Part shown: positions 8,231 through 17,501 of the stretch, one piece after another | Layout of the letters: every line of letters begins with the position of its first letter | How positions within the stretch are numbered: position 1 is the first letter of the stretch | Assembly (NCBI RefSeq): GCF_019635155.1 | Contig: NZ_JAHBZY010000011.1 | Location: forward strand, 48,547 to 112,546 | Source of the DNA: Nitrosomonas sp. | GTDB taxonomy: Bacteria; Pseudomonadota; Gammaproteobacteria; Burkholderiales; Nitrosomonadaceae | Direction: 5' to 3' | DNA length: 64,000 bases | The notes under the pieces: model-generated | Databases searched by the model: none | Told to the model about the DNA's origin: nothing | The model's input: the letters and a program-made list of their open reading frames with translations, nothing else | Position numbers and translations under genes: made by a program

Positions 8231-11200
8231 TTAAAAATTTAATGTGACTCTTGCGAAGATTATGCGACTAGGAACAAAACGAGTAACAGTGGTTTGAGAT
8301 GAGTGAAAGTTTATGTCTTGAAACAAAAAATTCTCGTCGAATAGGTTTCTTGCTTCTAAACTGAAAATACCTTTTCGATTAGGAAACCGGTAACCAATCG
8401 ACGCATCAATAAGGAAGAATTTTTCGGGTTTCTCATTTTTCACTCCGTTACGCTCTATGTTTTGGTGAACATATGTTCCAGCTATACTGGTAAATAAACC
8501 GTTAGGATTAAAGTAGTTAATACTAGTCGGAATACTTAGAGTTTCAATTTTGTGAGGCTCAAAGAATCCAGAAATTGCTTCAAAACGAGCTTCACTTTTA
8601 GCGCTCCAGTTTTTATGTAAAATCCCATAAATATAACTAGAATATAATTCTTCCTTTTGTTTTTGGGTTGATGATGTGTTACTTGATGAAATCGGAAAGC
8701 TTAAATCACGTGCTGAAATTTCAAAACCACTAAATATTTTGCTGTCATAATGCGCATCAAGTCCAATTCCCATTCGACGAGATTTTGTACCATCAAGATC
8801 ATCAAATAGTTGATTAAACCCAGCAATCTGAATCGGCTCTATAGTTTGATAAGTGGCTAAAGGGGCTTTAATTGTTTCGATCCAAGCCATACGTAATCGC
8901 AAGTTATTGAGGATATCCCACTGAATTCCAAATTTCGGATTAAATCCGTCAATGGTATGAAAATCTGTTTGATGATAGGAATCATAGCTAAATCCCACAG
9001 TTGCATTTAGATTTGGAACAAAGTTGAGATTGGAATAGATATAGCCATTAGTTTTATCATGGTTTCCAGTACTAGGTACTGGATTACCAATTGGATTGCT
9101 GTTAACCGCGCTTATTATTTGAGAGGATTGGTCAAAATTCGTACGAAAAACTCCAGAGCCCGCTATCAAACTGAATAAATGATTGTGAAAATGATATTGG
9201 ATTTCAGTTTGGTAGCCTTTAATCCTTTTATTGACAAGATTGTGCTGGAGACTTACTACGTTGGTGATGTCTTCAAATTTTTTATCATTAAATTGACCGG
9301 ATAGAATAATATACTGGTTGGTTGATAGATCATATTTGGCACCTAAACGGGCGGCGTCGTCATCAATTTTACGTCGAATTCTATTTTGTGCATCTCTGGG
9401 ATTATTCGAGGGCTTATCGAAGTTTTGCAATAAATTTCCTTGATCCGATGAGCGTGTACGTACTTCAGCCTGGATATTCAATTTAGTGGTTAATGCATGT
9501 TGAACGAAGGCATTGAGAATATCATGATTCTGGTCGTTGTTTCTGCGAAACCCATTCGTTTCATAATGAAACTGCCCCAGACTAATTGATGTTCTCTCAT
9601 TAAATTTTGAGAAAACCAGCTCATTTCCCAGGGTACTATTACTTCCAGCAATGCCTGAAGCGACAAATTGTGGTTTGCTGCGCTCCATCAATGGGGTAAA
9701 TTCATTAAACCCTGCAGCGGAAGGGCCCGTGCCGGTAATGATATTAAGATCAGCTACAACCAAATGTGGTTGCACGGGATTGATGTTGATCGGTTGTAGC
9801 AGTTGTGCTTGCAAGAGCTCACTAACTCTGGCCGCTTCATGTCGTGGAGTATTTGCATATGTATCCGATAAAAACCGGTGTGCCGAATGATTCGTGGGAT
9901 CGAAGCTCAGTGATTTAGCCGCTTCCATCACAGCACGTCTTTCAAATCCCAAGTTCTCGAAAATTCGTGCCAGGCTGGAGCCACGTGCCGCTTCATCGCG
10001 GTCCAGCAGAAACTTGGAACGGTATACCGCGCGGTTATTGTTTAGCTCAATCGATTTCTGAATATCCCGCAAGGCTTCCACCGGGCGATTCTGCGTTTGT
10101 TTTTGAATCGCATCATAAAACCATGGAGTTGGGTCTTTAGGGTCGCGTTCTTTAGCGAGATCAAACTGCGTGCTGGCAAGCGGATAGCGCTTTTCCTCAA
10201 AGTAGGCTTTACCAAGGTAACTGCGGATTAGAGAATTTGCCGGATCCAAACCGGCAGCATTTTCCAGCTCTATTCGACCTGCTTCCAGCTCCCCTTCGCG
10301 AATTAAGGTAAGTCCTAATCCAAGCCGTGGCATGGGATCGGCTTGATCCAATGCGATCGCTCTATGGAAAATTTCTTTCGCGGCTTGAGTGTCGATTTGC
10401 AACAAATGAGCGAAACCAAGAATCGTTTGGGTTTTACCCAAATGAGGATTAAGGCTTACCGCTTGGTTGGCTGATTCCAGCGCACGATCGAGATGACCGG
10501 TGGACATCTGGAGCTCCGAAAGACGCGCCCAAGCTAAAGCATTCTGGCCATCAAGCAGAATAGTCTCCTCTACGCTGCTTAAAGCTTCTTCAATCTGAAA
10601 ATCAGCTTGTTGCGCATAGGAGAGCGCTAGCCGCGCTGTAGGTGAATTACGATCAACTTCAACGGCTTGTTGTGCGAGTTGCAATGCTGCTTTTTTATCA
10701 TTCTGTACAACCGCGATGATTGCTTGTAAAGCATAGGCTGCACTATTATTGGGTTGTAATCGCAAGGCCAGATCGATATCTTTTTTTGCTTCTAGAATGC
10801 GACCAAAGGTCAGATAGAGTCCCGCACGGTATGTAAGTAGCTGGGGCGTTAACGCTTCAAAGTCAAGTGCTTTAATTAAAGAAAGTGCTTCAAACATCTT
10901 GTCTTGTCGATAGCGTTCCAGCGATTCACGAACATTTGTTTGTAAAACTTGGGGAAGCTGTTGTTCGATGACATGAGTATCGATAATTGTTGGGTAATAT
11001 AACGCCCATTGCACTGCGTCAATGGGTTTGATATCGATTTTCGCATGTGGTGCTTGACCGATTAGAGCTTGCGCAGTTTCTCCTGGGCTTAGATTAACAC
11101 TACCTTGCGTATTAAAGAATTTGACATGACCTTCATACACCCAGAGTAAAGCTTCTTGATCATCAACTTTGATGGCAAATTCGGTTCCTTCAGGACCTGC

Positions 11201-11623
11201 GTTGGCGATGGGGGTAGTAATTTCCAGGCGAGTCGGAGTGCGGCTTAGGAAATGTATGAATCCTTTTAATAGATCAAGCAGCGTGGGCTGATTGGCTGTG
11301 ATACCTTTTAAGGTTAGAACCGTACCTTCATCGAGGCGGACAAGGATGTTATTGGGTAATCGAATCGAGGCGCGGCTATTATTACCTACTTTGACTCGAC
11401 TTCCTTCGCATATCACATGATCTTGATTTACTAATTGCCATTCTCCAGTTCCAGCTAAGTCAATCCACAGTTCTCCTTGTATCGAAGTCAATTGAGCGAA
11501 AGCTTGATTTGTACATACGTTGACTTGTATTTCTGCAAAACAATTGTGTGGGAAGAAGATAAATAGATTTAGAAAAAAGAAAGATAAAAGTGATTTGAAA
11601 TTATTTTTATTACGCTGAGTCAT
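8231..11623 (-). CDS. FecR-domain / TPR / outer-membrane beta-barrel fusion protein
   Basis: About 1130 residues in four parts. A signal peptide (MTQRNKNN start, cut near CFA/EIQ) is followed by a FecR-type domain (about 35-190: GEWQLVNQDHVICEGSRV, LVRLDEGTVLTL, GPEGTEFAIKV). A long TPR array (about 220-620) comes next. The last ~500 residues carry alternating aromatic strands and end in FARVTLNF, with the terminal Phe expected for barrel insertion. No TonB plug is seen. Having all three modules in one chain is unusual. The ATG at 11623 is preferred because it begins the signal peptide; a GTG at 11659 is the alternative. It is divergent from the CRP-type regulator and followed by the lipoprotein. 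An envelope sensor or export role is inferred. Confidence 0.8.
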   Translation of the reverse strand: MTQRNKNNFKSLLSFFFLNLFIFFPHNCFAEIQVNVCTNQAFAQLTSIQGELWIDLAGTGEWQLVNQDHVICEGSRVKVGNNSRASIRLPNNILVRLDEGTVLTLKGITANQPTLLDLLKGFIHFLSRTPTRLEITTPIANAGPEGTEFAIKVDDQEALLWVYEGHVKFFNTQGSVNLSPGETAQALIGQAPHAKIDIKPIDAVQWALYYPTIIDTHVIEQQLPQVLQTNVRESLERYRQDKMFEALSLIKALDFEALTPQLLTYRAGLYLTFGRILEAKKDIDLALRLQPNNSAAYALQAIIAVVQNDKKAALQLAQQAVEVDRNSPTARLALSYAQQADFQIEEALSSVEETILLDGQNALAWARLSELQMSTGHLDRALESANQAVSLNPHLGKTQTILGFAHLLQIDTQAAKEIFHRAIALDQADPMPRLGLGLTLIREGELEAGRIELENAAGLDPANSLIRSYLGKAYFEEKRYPLASTQFDLAKERDPKDPTPWFYDAIQKQTQNRPVEALRDIQKSIELNNNRAVYRSKFLLDRDEAARGSSLARIFENLGFERRAVMEAAKSLSFDPTNHSAHRFLSDTYANTPRHEAARVSELLQAQLLQPININPVQPHLVVADLNIITGTGPSAAGFNEFTPLMERSKPQFVASGIAGSNSTLGNELVFSKFNERTSISLGQFHYETNGFRRNNDQNHDILNAFVQHALTTKLNIQAEVRTRSSDQGNLLQNFDKPSNNPRDAQNRIRRKIDDDAARLGAKYDLSTNQYIILSGQFNDKKFEDITNVVSLQHNLVNKRIKGYQTEIQYHFHNHLFSLIAGSGVFRTNFDQSSQIISAVNSNPIGNPVPSTGNHDKTNGYIYSNLNFVPNLNATVGFSYDSYHQTDFHTIDGFNPKFGIQWDILNNLRLRMAWIETIKAPLATYQTIEPIQIAGFNQLFDDLDGTKSRRMGIGLDAHYDSKIFSGFEISARDLSFPISSSNTSSTQKQKEELYSSYIYGILHKNWSAKSEARFEAISGFFEPHKIETLSIPTSINYFNPNGLFTSIAGTYVHQNIERNGVKNEKPEKFFLIDASIGYRFPNRKGIFSLEARNLFDENFLFQDINFHSSQTTVTRFVPSRIIFARVTLNF

Positions 11624-11895
11624 TTTTAGGCTTAACTTACTGGTAATATTCCTAGCCACATTAGAGTACGAGTGTAATATTTGCTATTTTACTTGTATTT
11701 TCCTAAAAAACTAAAATTAATTATATTGTTAGATATGATTGGAAAACTGCCTAATTAATGGAGGAGTCTTAATTTTATGAAAAATACATTTTGATTGAAA
11801 CTGAGTAACTTAAAGCGTTTTATAACGAATCAAAGTTACTGGTGAAGCTAGGAACGAAAACTAAGAAAAATATACATGTAGGTGTTAAATTCTTC

Positions 11896-11911
11896 TGTGA
11901 TAAAAGTCACA
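11896..11911. promoter_or_regulatory. Perfect CRP box upstream of the CRP-type regulator
   Basis: TGTGATAAAAGTCACA matches TGTGA-N6-TCACA in all ten conserved positions. It is centred about 61 bp before the ATG at 11965, in the divergent intergenic region shared with the FecR-TPR-barrel gene, so it could regulate either direction. Confidence 0.8.
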
Positions 11912-11918
11912 GGCTATT

Positions 11919-11934
11919 TGTGATGTTTCGCACC
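11919..11934. promoter_or_regulatory. Second, weaker CRP-like box
   Basis: TGTGATGTTTCGCACC has a perfect left half and a weaker right half (GCACc). It is 23 bp centre to centre from the perfect box, mirroring the tandem arrangement before the gene at 5221. Confidence 0.4.
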
Positions 11935-11964
11935 TATTATTAGTGCTTAAAACCGGTTTAATTT

Positions 11965-12627
11965 ATGGAAACAGTTGATCTATTAAGAAGTAATGAGCTA
12001 TTCAGTCATCTTGGGGATGCTGAATTAAAAATGGTGGCTGAACTCACTAAAATTAGAACTGTACCAAAAAATACCCTACTTATCAGTGAAGGCGATATGT
12101 CGGATGTCATGTATCTGATTAAAGAAGGGAAAGTGGACGTCATGGTTACCAATGAAAAGGGAGAGCAGTTTGTATTATCGACTTTGAAACAAGGTGAGAA
12201 TTTTGGTGAATTGTCTCTGTTGGACAATCATCCTCGATCAGCCAGCATCATTACATTAGAAAAAAGTATATTGATTGCGTTACATAAAGAGGATTTTCTT
12301 CGCCTTATTGAACATAATCATACGATTGCAAAAGGTGTGATCAACTATCTCTGTCAAAGAATTCGTTTTGTGACCTCGATCGCCCAAAGCATGGCGCTAC
12401 TCGATGTCTATGGTCGATTATGTAAATTATTACACGATCTCTCGAAACGAGATGAAGGAGGAAAAGGTATCATCGAATCGCCATTGACCAGGCAAGCAAT
12501 GGCGTTACGTATTGGCTGTAGCAGGGAACATGTAAGCCGGATCTATAATGGCCTTCTAAAAGGTGGCTATCTTATTGAAGAGGAAGATCGAGTTATTATC
12601 GATAAAAAGTTACCACCGGCCTGGTAA
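11965..12627 (+). CDS. CRP-type cAMP-responsive transcription regulator
   Basis: A 220-residue CRP/FNR-family protein. The nucleotide pocket shows FGELSLLDNHPRSASI, keeping the Arg-Ser pair that holds the cyclic phosphate. The central helix keeps VTS, equivalent to the Thr-Ser that contacts the adenine in E. coli CRP. The recognition helix CSREHVSRIYNGL keeps the Arg-Glu...Arg pattern that reads TGTGA. There is no N-terminal cysteine cluster, so it is not an FNR oxygen sensor. cAMP binding is therefore well supported by sequence. A perfect CRP box 54 bp upstream of the ATG suggests autoregulation. A class III cyclase gene lies 65 bp downstream in convergent orientation. Likely targets include the divergent FecR-TPR-barrel gene and the gene at 5221. 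Confidence 0.88.
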   Translation: METVDLLRSNELFSHLGDAELKMVAELTKIRTVPKNTLLISEGDMSDVMYLIKEGKVDVMVTNEKGEQFVLSTLKQGENFGELSLLDNHPRSASIITLEKSILIALHKEDFLRLIEHNHTIAKGVINYLCQRIRFVTSIAQSMALLDVYGRLCKLLHDLSKRDEGGKGIIESPLTRQAMALRIGCSREHVSRIYNGLLKGGYLIEEEDRVIIDKKLPPAW

Positions 12628-12692
12628 GGTCTTAAATTCCTCCTTTCTCCATGTGATTGCTTCATAGGTGTTTTTAAAAAACTATTCGATCA

Positions 12693-14912
12693 TTATTTAC
12701 CTTCTAAAACGAGTGCACCATTCCAATTAGCTGGTTCATTTTGTTGATGTCGCTGTGCATTGGCCAAATAAAATTCGGTCGGCCCATCATTTCCATATTG
12801 ATCTAAAATACTTTGAAAAATAATGATTGCATTTTTCCATTGACCCTTCTGAAATAGCTGTAAGCCTTCAGAAAAATTTTTATAGAGCGGGTAGTTGGGA
12901 TGAGTCAACAGCTTGCCTATTCCAATAATTTCAAAAAGCTCTATCGGTTCATCCTTGCCAACTAGATGAAACCTCCCTACTGATCTGGACATAATATTGC
13001 TCAAGTCCGTAACGATAAGGCCTGATGCTAGGATACGTGTTTTGAGATATTTGTTAACGCCTTCGATTCGAGAAGCGGTGTTGAGGGTATCACCAAAAGG
13101 ATTATAAAACAGGGATCCGGCAGATTTGATGCACATTAGATTGATGCTGCCTGCGTTTATGCCGATGCGAGTGGGAAGAGCGCTAATAGACGATGTTTCA
13201 TTGAATTTATTTACTTCTTTTTGTATTTCTAGTGCAGCAATGCACGCCGCATATCGTTGCGTGGCTGGTGGTTGGTCGATCCAGATAGCCATCATGGCAT
13301 CGCCTTGGATGTTTGCGATATAACCTTTATTTCCAGCAATCGGCTGCCCTAGCATTTGGTAGTAGGATTTCAGGAGTTGTCTTAGTTCTCCACTTTTTTC
13401 AAGTCGTTGTGCTGTTTTGGTATAACCTTGTATATCGGTAGCAAGGCATATGCTTTGCACATTTTGTCGTTCAATCCTTTCTTCCTGGGTATTCCAGAGC
13501 TGAGGTAACTGCGGTATCGAGTCAGCCCACTGAGGGAAGATTTTTTTAATAAAATTATAGATAAATTTTCTTTCTTTCAATAAGCCACTTATCTGCAAAA
13601 AGAAGTAAATCACGTAACTAGTCAATAACTGCCAAAAAGGAATTACGATTGGCAACCAAATTCCGTTGTTGAATAGATAAATACTGAATCCTGCATAGAT
13701 GCAAAATGTAACAAAGCTGGATGATAATCCGATTGATCTTCGAAATATTACGAGCTGTAAGCTGGTGACAAAACCAAAGCAGACAATAATCAGGATCGGA
13801 GGGAAGGGGGAGGCGATAAATCGATCATCTAACAAATTGGAAAATTGCGTTGCTAAAATCTCCACACCTGACATTCTTCCCGTTTGATCATTAGTAAAAG
13901 GTGTGGGAAAAAAATCAACTTTTCCTTGTGCAAAGAGCCTATTTAATTTTCCGATAAATATAATCTTCCCTTGTAGATCATCCGCTTGGCCATTGTAAAC
14001 TGTTTTATACGATAAAGTTCTGAAGCTTTTGGGAGGTCCATAATAGTTTAGATACCGCGTATCGCTATCACATATTAGCTGCTCTAGTTTGATTTTTAGG
14101 CTTGAATTCATAGTTTCACGCAAAGCAAACTGATGGGGATTCGATTTGCAGCTTGCTCTTTGTTCAGCAAGCCAGGCGGAAGCAGCTTGGTTTTGGGGAA
14201 TAATATTCAGCAATAATCCATTTTTACGAAGGTGATTTATCCAGGCTACCAGTGGCAGGCTTGGATTCTCAGCAAGCGCATCAAAAAACAGCCAGGCTTC
14301 TTGGATGCTGGAATGCTGAACATAATCAGGGAGATAAAAGGGCGCGCGATCCAATGCGGCATCGGCAATAACATGAGTGGGAGCGATCTTACGCAAGCCA
14401 ATCATCAGTGCATCAACTTGATCAGTCTCACCCTCCTTGTTGATGAAAGGTACTCTATACCTATTCGAGCAGTCGTCTCTTCCAGCAAAGATATTTTTGT
14501 CATTAGATAACGTAATTTTCTGGATACATTCACTCAGTAATACATTGCCTGCATGCTGCATCGCCGCTGCCATTATCTGATCTTGCTCCGGGAAAGATTG
14601 AATGAACTGCAGATCAAAGATGATTAGTTTGGCCGATTGTTTTTGCAGCTCGTTTATCAGCTTTGCATGAAATGGACGCCAGTCAATTAGCTGTTCTTGA
14701 GTTATGTTTGAGTGAGTCTCAGAAAAAAAGAACTCAGATGCTTCATCCATTGCCACTATCACGACATCTTCAGGTGGAACGCGAACACCGCGAATCTCGA
14801 ACAGCTTGTTTAAACCATAGTCGCGGTCAACATCGGTTGCGAGGTGGATAATGCTTCCTGATAGAATTGACAGGAAAGCAATCAAGCTAAATTGTGCTAG
14901 CTTATGTAGCAT
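12693..14912 (-). CDS. CHASE2-domain class III adenylate/guanylate cyclase
   Basis: A 739-residue membrane protein. One N-terminal membrane segment is followed by an extracytoplasmic CHASE2 sensor (about 30-350; VVIVAMDEASEFFF, GKIIFIGKLNRLF). Three transmembrane helices follow (about 365-440), then a cytoplasmic cyclase domain (about 480-660). The metal aspartates are present in ATDIQGYT and QGDAMMAIW, and the transition-state Asn/Arg in GDTLNTASRIEG, so it should be active. A short TPR-like tail follows. It should make cAMP (cGMP not excluded) in response to an unknown periplasmic signal, feeding the regulator at 11965. It is convergent with that gene. Confidence 0.88.
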   Translation of the reverse strand: MLHKLAQFSLIAFLSILSGSIIHLATDVDRDYGLNKLFEIRGVRVPPEDVVIVAMDEASEFFFSETHSNITQEQLIDWRPFHAKLINELQKQSAKLIIFDLQFIQSFPEQDQIMAAAMQHAGNVLLSECIQKITLSNDKNIFAGRDDCSNRYRVPFINKEGETDQVDALMIGLRKIAPTHVIADAALDRAPFYLPDYVQHSSIQEAWLFFDALAENPSLPLVAWINHLRKNGLLLNIIPQNQAASAWLAEQRASCKSNPHQFALRETMNSSLKIKLEQLICDSDTRYLNYYGPPKSFRTLSYKTVYNGQADDLQGKIIFIGKLNRLFAQGKVDFFPTPFTNDQTGRMSGVEILATQFSNLLDDRFIASPFPPILIIVCFGFVTSLQLVIFRRSIGLSSSFVTFCIYAGFSIYLFNNGIWLPIVIPFWQLLTSYVIYFFLQISGLLKERKFIYNFIKKIFPQWADSIPQLPQLWNTQEERIERQNVQSICLATDIQGYTKTAQRLEKSGELRQLLKSYYQMLGQPIAGNKGYIANIQGDAMMAIWIDQPPATQRYAACIAALEIQKEVNKFNETSSISALPTRIGINAGSINLMCIKSAGSLFYNPFGDTLNTASRIEGVNKYLKTRILASGLIVTDLSNIMSRSVGRFHLVGKDEPIELFEIIGIGKLLTHPNYPLYKNFSEGLQLFQKGQWKNAIIIFQSILDQYGNDGPTEFYLANAQRHQQNEPANWNGALVLEGK

Positions 14913-15209
14913 AAATTTACTGATTAATTGATGATACCTTTTAGAGTGTTTCCTTCATTACAGTGGAAAAATGACCAAAGGGAAACAGCGGACAGAATAC
15001 TCCGCATCTGTTGATAAGTCGATAAGTTTGAAGGGTTTCTCAGTTGCTTGGTTGTAATTTGGAGCTGGAGTCGCTCCCCTTTGAACGGGCACATTGCTTC
15101 TCTTTCATGATGGCTATTGCAACTGCTCGATAAGAATTCTGCGCGGTTGCGGTGAAACGTATTAGGCTGGTAAAGTCGGGTCTTGATTTTTACTATCAAG
15201 GAGTTTCAA

Positions 15210-15701
15210 GTGCGAAAAACTCGAATGATTATTACCTGTTTGCTGATTTCTATGTCGGCGATCGCAGCCGATAATGACAACCGGAAAATTCTATCGCTTT
15301 CCGAGGCGCAGCGCGGTCACGTGCTGGAAGAAATGCGGGCATTATTGTCGGGTACGCGAAACATACTGGCAGCGCTTGCAACCGATGACATGGTATCGGT
15401 TTCCAAGTATGCCCGTCCTTTGGGGCTGGGTATGGCGCATAAAGCTGAGAATCACCTCAAAGGCGTGTTGCCCAAAGAATTCATGCAGCTTGGCATGTCC
15501 TTGCATCAGGATTTCGATCAGATTGCCGCAGATGCGGAATCCAAGAAAGATCCCAAGCTTACGCTGCGGCAGTTGAGCGATGCGATGGCCAAGTGCGTTG
15601 CCTGCCATGATGCTTATCAAATTCGTGCGACTCCGGTATCTGAACAACCGGCGCAAACCCAGAAACATCAACACCATCATCACGACGACCATCCAAAGTG
15701 A
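15210..15701 (+). CDS. Cytochrome c'/c556-like protein with His-rich tail
   Basis: About 163 residues. The GTG at 15210 is chosen because AAGGAG lies 6 bases upstream; an ATG at 15225 is the alternative. A signal peptide (LLISMSAIAA) leads to a four-helix-like body. The C-terminal heme motif CVACHDAYQ fits the cytochrome c'/c556 pattern (CxxCHxxY) near the end. Such proteins are periplasmic and often bind NO or act in electron transfer. The tail HQHHHHDDHPK is an added metal-binding stretch. It is upstream of crcB on the same strand but separated by about 110 bp. Confidence 0.8.
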   Translation: MRKTRMIITCLLISMSAIAADNDNRKILSLSEAQRGHVLEEMRALLSGTRNILAALATDDMVSVSKYARPLGLGMAHKAENHLKGVLPKEFMQLGMSLHQDFDQIAADAESKKDPKLTLRQLSDAMAKCVACHDAYQIRATPVSEQPAQTQKHQHHHHDDHPK

Positions 15702-15814
15702 GCGCAAACTTCAGATTTTCCCACTGATTGCGTGGTGCTGTGTCGGTGCTATCGGCACTTAATTATCGGGTATTTCCATTGTTTTATTTGGTATATTCTT
15801 GACTGCAAATTCAA

Positions 15815-16216
15815 TTGATCGGGAGTCCGTTTATTTTCAATTCCCTTTTAGCCATTTGTTTGGGTGCATCGCTCGGTGCCGTGCTGCGCTGGCTGCTGGG
15901 GATGTCGCTTAACGCGTTGTTTCCGGCCATTCCACCCGGTACATTGGCGGCGAATCTGATCGGCGGTTACTTGATCGGCGTTGCGCTCGCTGTCTTTGCT
16001 CATCACCCGGGTTTAACGCCTGAATGGCGCTTGTTTGTCATTACCGGTTTTTTGGGTGGGTTGACTACGTTTTCCACGTTTTCCGCTGAAGTTACAGCAC
16101 TGGTCCAGGAAGGGCGCATACTGTGGGCTGCTGGTGCGATCGGCGTGCATGTGATCGGTTCTTTACTGATGACGATGCTGGGGTTGGCGACTGTGGCCGC
16201 GTTTAAAACCGCCTGA
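15815..16216 (+). CDS. crcB: Fluoride channel CrcB (Fluc); start codon uncertain
   Basis: Small four-helix membrane channel that exports fluoride as an antiparallel dimer. Family signatures are clear: [27 protein letters not shown] and [16 protein letters not shown]. The start is odd. No ATG or GTG exists near the expected N-terminus. A TTG at 15815 has no ribosome site, while GGGAG at 15821-15825 sits 7 bases before an ATT at 15833 that would give [11 protein letters not shown], matching usual CrcB beginnings. The coordinate given is the conservative TTG. It is followed 16 bp later by its common partner DUF190. I saw no fluoride riboswitch upstream. Confidence 0.92.
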   Translation: MIGSPFIFNSLLAICLGASLGAVLRWLLGMSLNALFPAIPPGTLAANLIGGYLIGVALAVFAHHPGLTPEWRLFVITGFLGGLTTFSTFSAEVTALVQEGRILWAAGAIGVHVIGSLLMTMLGLATVAAFKTA

Positions 16217-16232
16217 TTCCAAGGAGGATGCC

Positions 16233-16550
16233 ATGAAGGGCTATCAACTGACTTTCTTCACGCAACAAGACCGCCAACACGATCATCAGCCACTCGGGGA
16301 ATGGCTGCTGCAATCAGCGATGAAACTGGGTATCGGCGGTGCAACGCTGACGGTTGCAACTCAGGGATTCGGGCATGATCGTAAACTGCACTCGGCGCAT
16401 TTCTTCGAGCTGGCGGATCAGCCGGTCGAAGTGGCAATGGCTGTCAACGAACAACAGGCGGAACGCATATTCGCGTATCTGAAGCAGGAGGGCGTGAAGG
16501 TGTTCTACGTCAAAACACCGATTGAGTTCGGTATCGCCGGGGAATCCTGA
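16233..16550 (+). CDS. DUF190 family protein
   Basis: A 105-residue cytoplasmic protein of the DUF190 family (MKGYQLTFFTQQDR, then LGIGGATLTVATQGFG and VFYVKTPIEFG), resembling PII-like folds. DUF190 genes commonly accompany crcB, as here, with a strong AAGGAGG ribosome site in the 16 bp gap. Its role is presumably regulatory for fluoride export; this is inferred from gene neighbourhood only. Confidence 0.85.
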   Translation: MKGYQLTFFTQQDRQHDHQPLGEWLLQSAMKLGIGGATLTVATQGFGHDRKLHSAHFFELADQPVEVAMAVNEQQAERIFAYLKQEGVKVFYVKTPIEFGIAGES

Positions 16551-16609
16551 TGTCGAAGAACGATAGTCAAGTAATTGTGGTTTAACCGTTTGTTACGAGT
16601 GTGCGACTG

Positions 16610-17501
16610 ATGGAGCGTCTGACGCTCGAACGGCGGCAAGTCTGGATTTATCTTGCCGCTATGATTGGCGGACTGATGTTGGGTGCTGCTCGGTCTGGCA
16701 TCGGACCGTATCTGGAGATGTTGCTGTGGCCTGTGTTAACTTGTGCTGCTTTATGCCACTTTCGTGCAAGTGCCGCTGTTGCATGTCCGTGACGTTTTCC
16801 GTGACCGGCGTTTCGTGCTTGCCAGTTTGATTGGCAACTTCGTGCTGATTCCATTGGCGATCTGGCTGATGTTGCAATGGTTGCCCGGTGATCCGGTTTT
16901 GCGCCTCGGCGTGCTGTTGGTGTTACTGGCGCCTTGTACTGACTGGTTCATTACCTTCACGCAGCTTGGGTGCGGCAACACGGCGCGGGCGATTGCGGTC
17001 ACGCCGTTGAATCTGCTGGCACAGTTGCTGCTGTTGCCTTTTTATCTGTGGCTGATGCTGCCAGTTGTGGACTTCAACGTAGCGCTGCAAATCGAAGATA
17101 TGCTGCCCACTGCGCTTGTTCTGATCGGTGTACCGTTGCTGGCTGCAGCATTTACGGAATACTGGATCGAAACAAAACTCGGGCGTTCGGTTTGGCGCGA
17201 ACAGCTTGGCTGGTGGTCCGTATCTTTGCTCGCGGCGGCGTTGATCGCGCGCTTGCTCACCCGGATGCTGCGGTTGCCGATGAATTCCGGGCGTACGCTG
17301 GCACTCAACTTCGGTACGCGCAATTCCTTTGTCGTGTTGCCGTTCGCGCTGGCATTGCCAGCCGGATGGGAAATGACTGCGGTAATCATTGTGTTTCAGT
17401 CGCTGGTAGAATTGTTCGGAATGGTGTTTTATCTATGGTGGTTGCCGGATCGCGTATTCAAAGAAACATCCGTCGCCGTGATTGAAAGGGATTGTTCATG
17501 A
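16610..17501 (+). pseudogene. ACR3/BASS-type arsenite transporter, frameshifted
   Basis: Multi-helix transporter of the bile-acid-symporter/ACR3 group (LLAPCTDWFITFTQLG, then TLALNFGTRNSFVVLPFALAL). The N-terminal part (MERLTLERRQVWIYLAAM) starts at the ATG at 16610 and reads to about 16738, then shifts frame. The remainder continues from about 16740 as LVLLYATFVQVPLLHV to the stop at 17501. Removing one A from the TTAAC at 16736-16740 restores a continuous WPVLLVLLYATF helix. It is therefore a one-base insertion: a real null allele, a phase-variable site or a sequencing error. Its stop overlaps the next start as ATGA. The adjacent arsD-arsA supports an arsenic role. Confidence 0.8.

Noticed and set aside
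15702-15814. Fluoride riboswitch before crcB
   Set aside because: The conserved crcB-motif elements are not visible.
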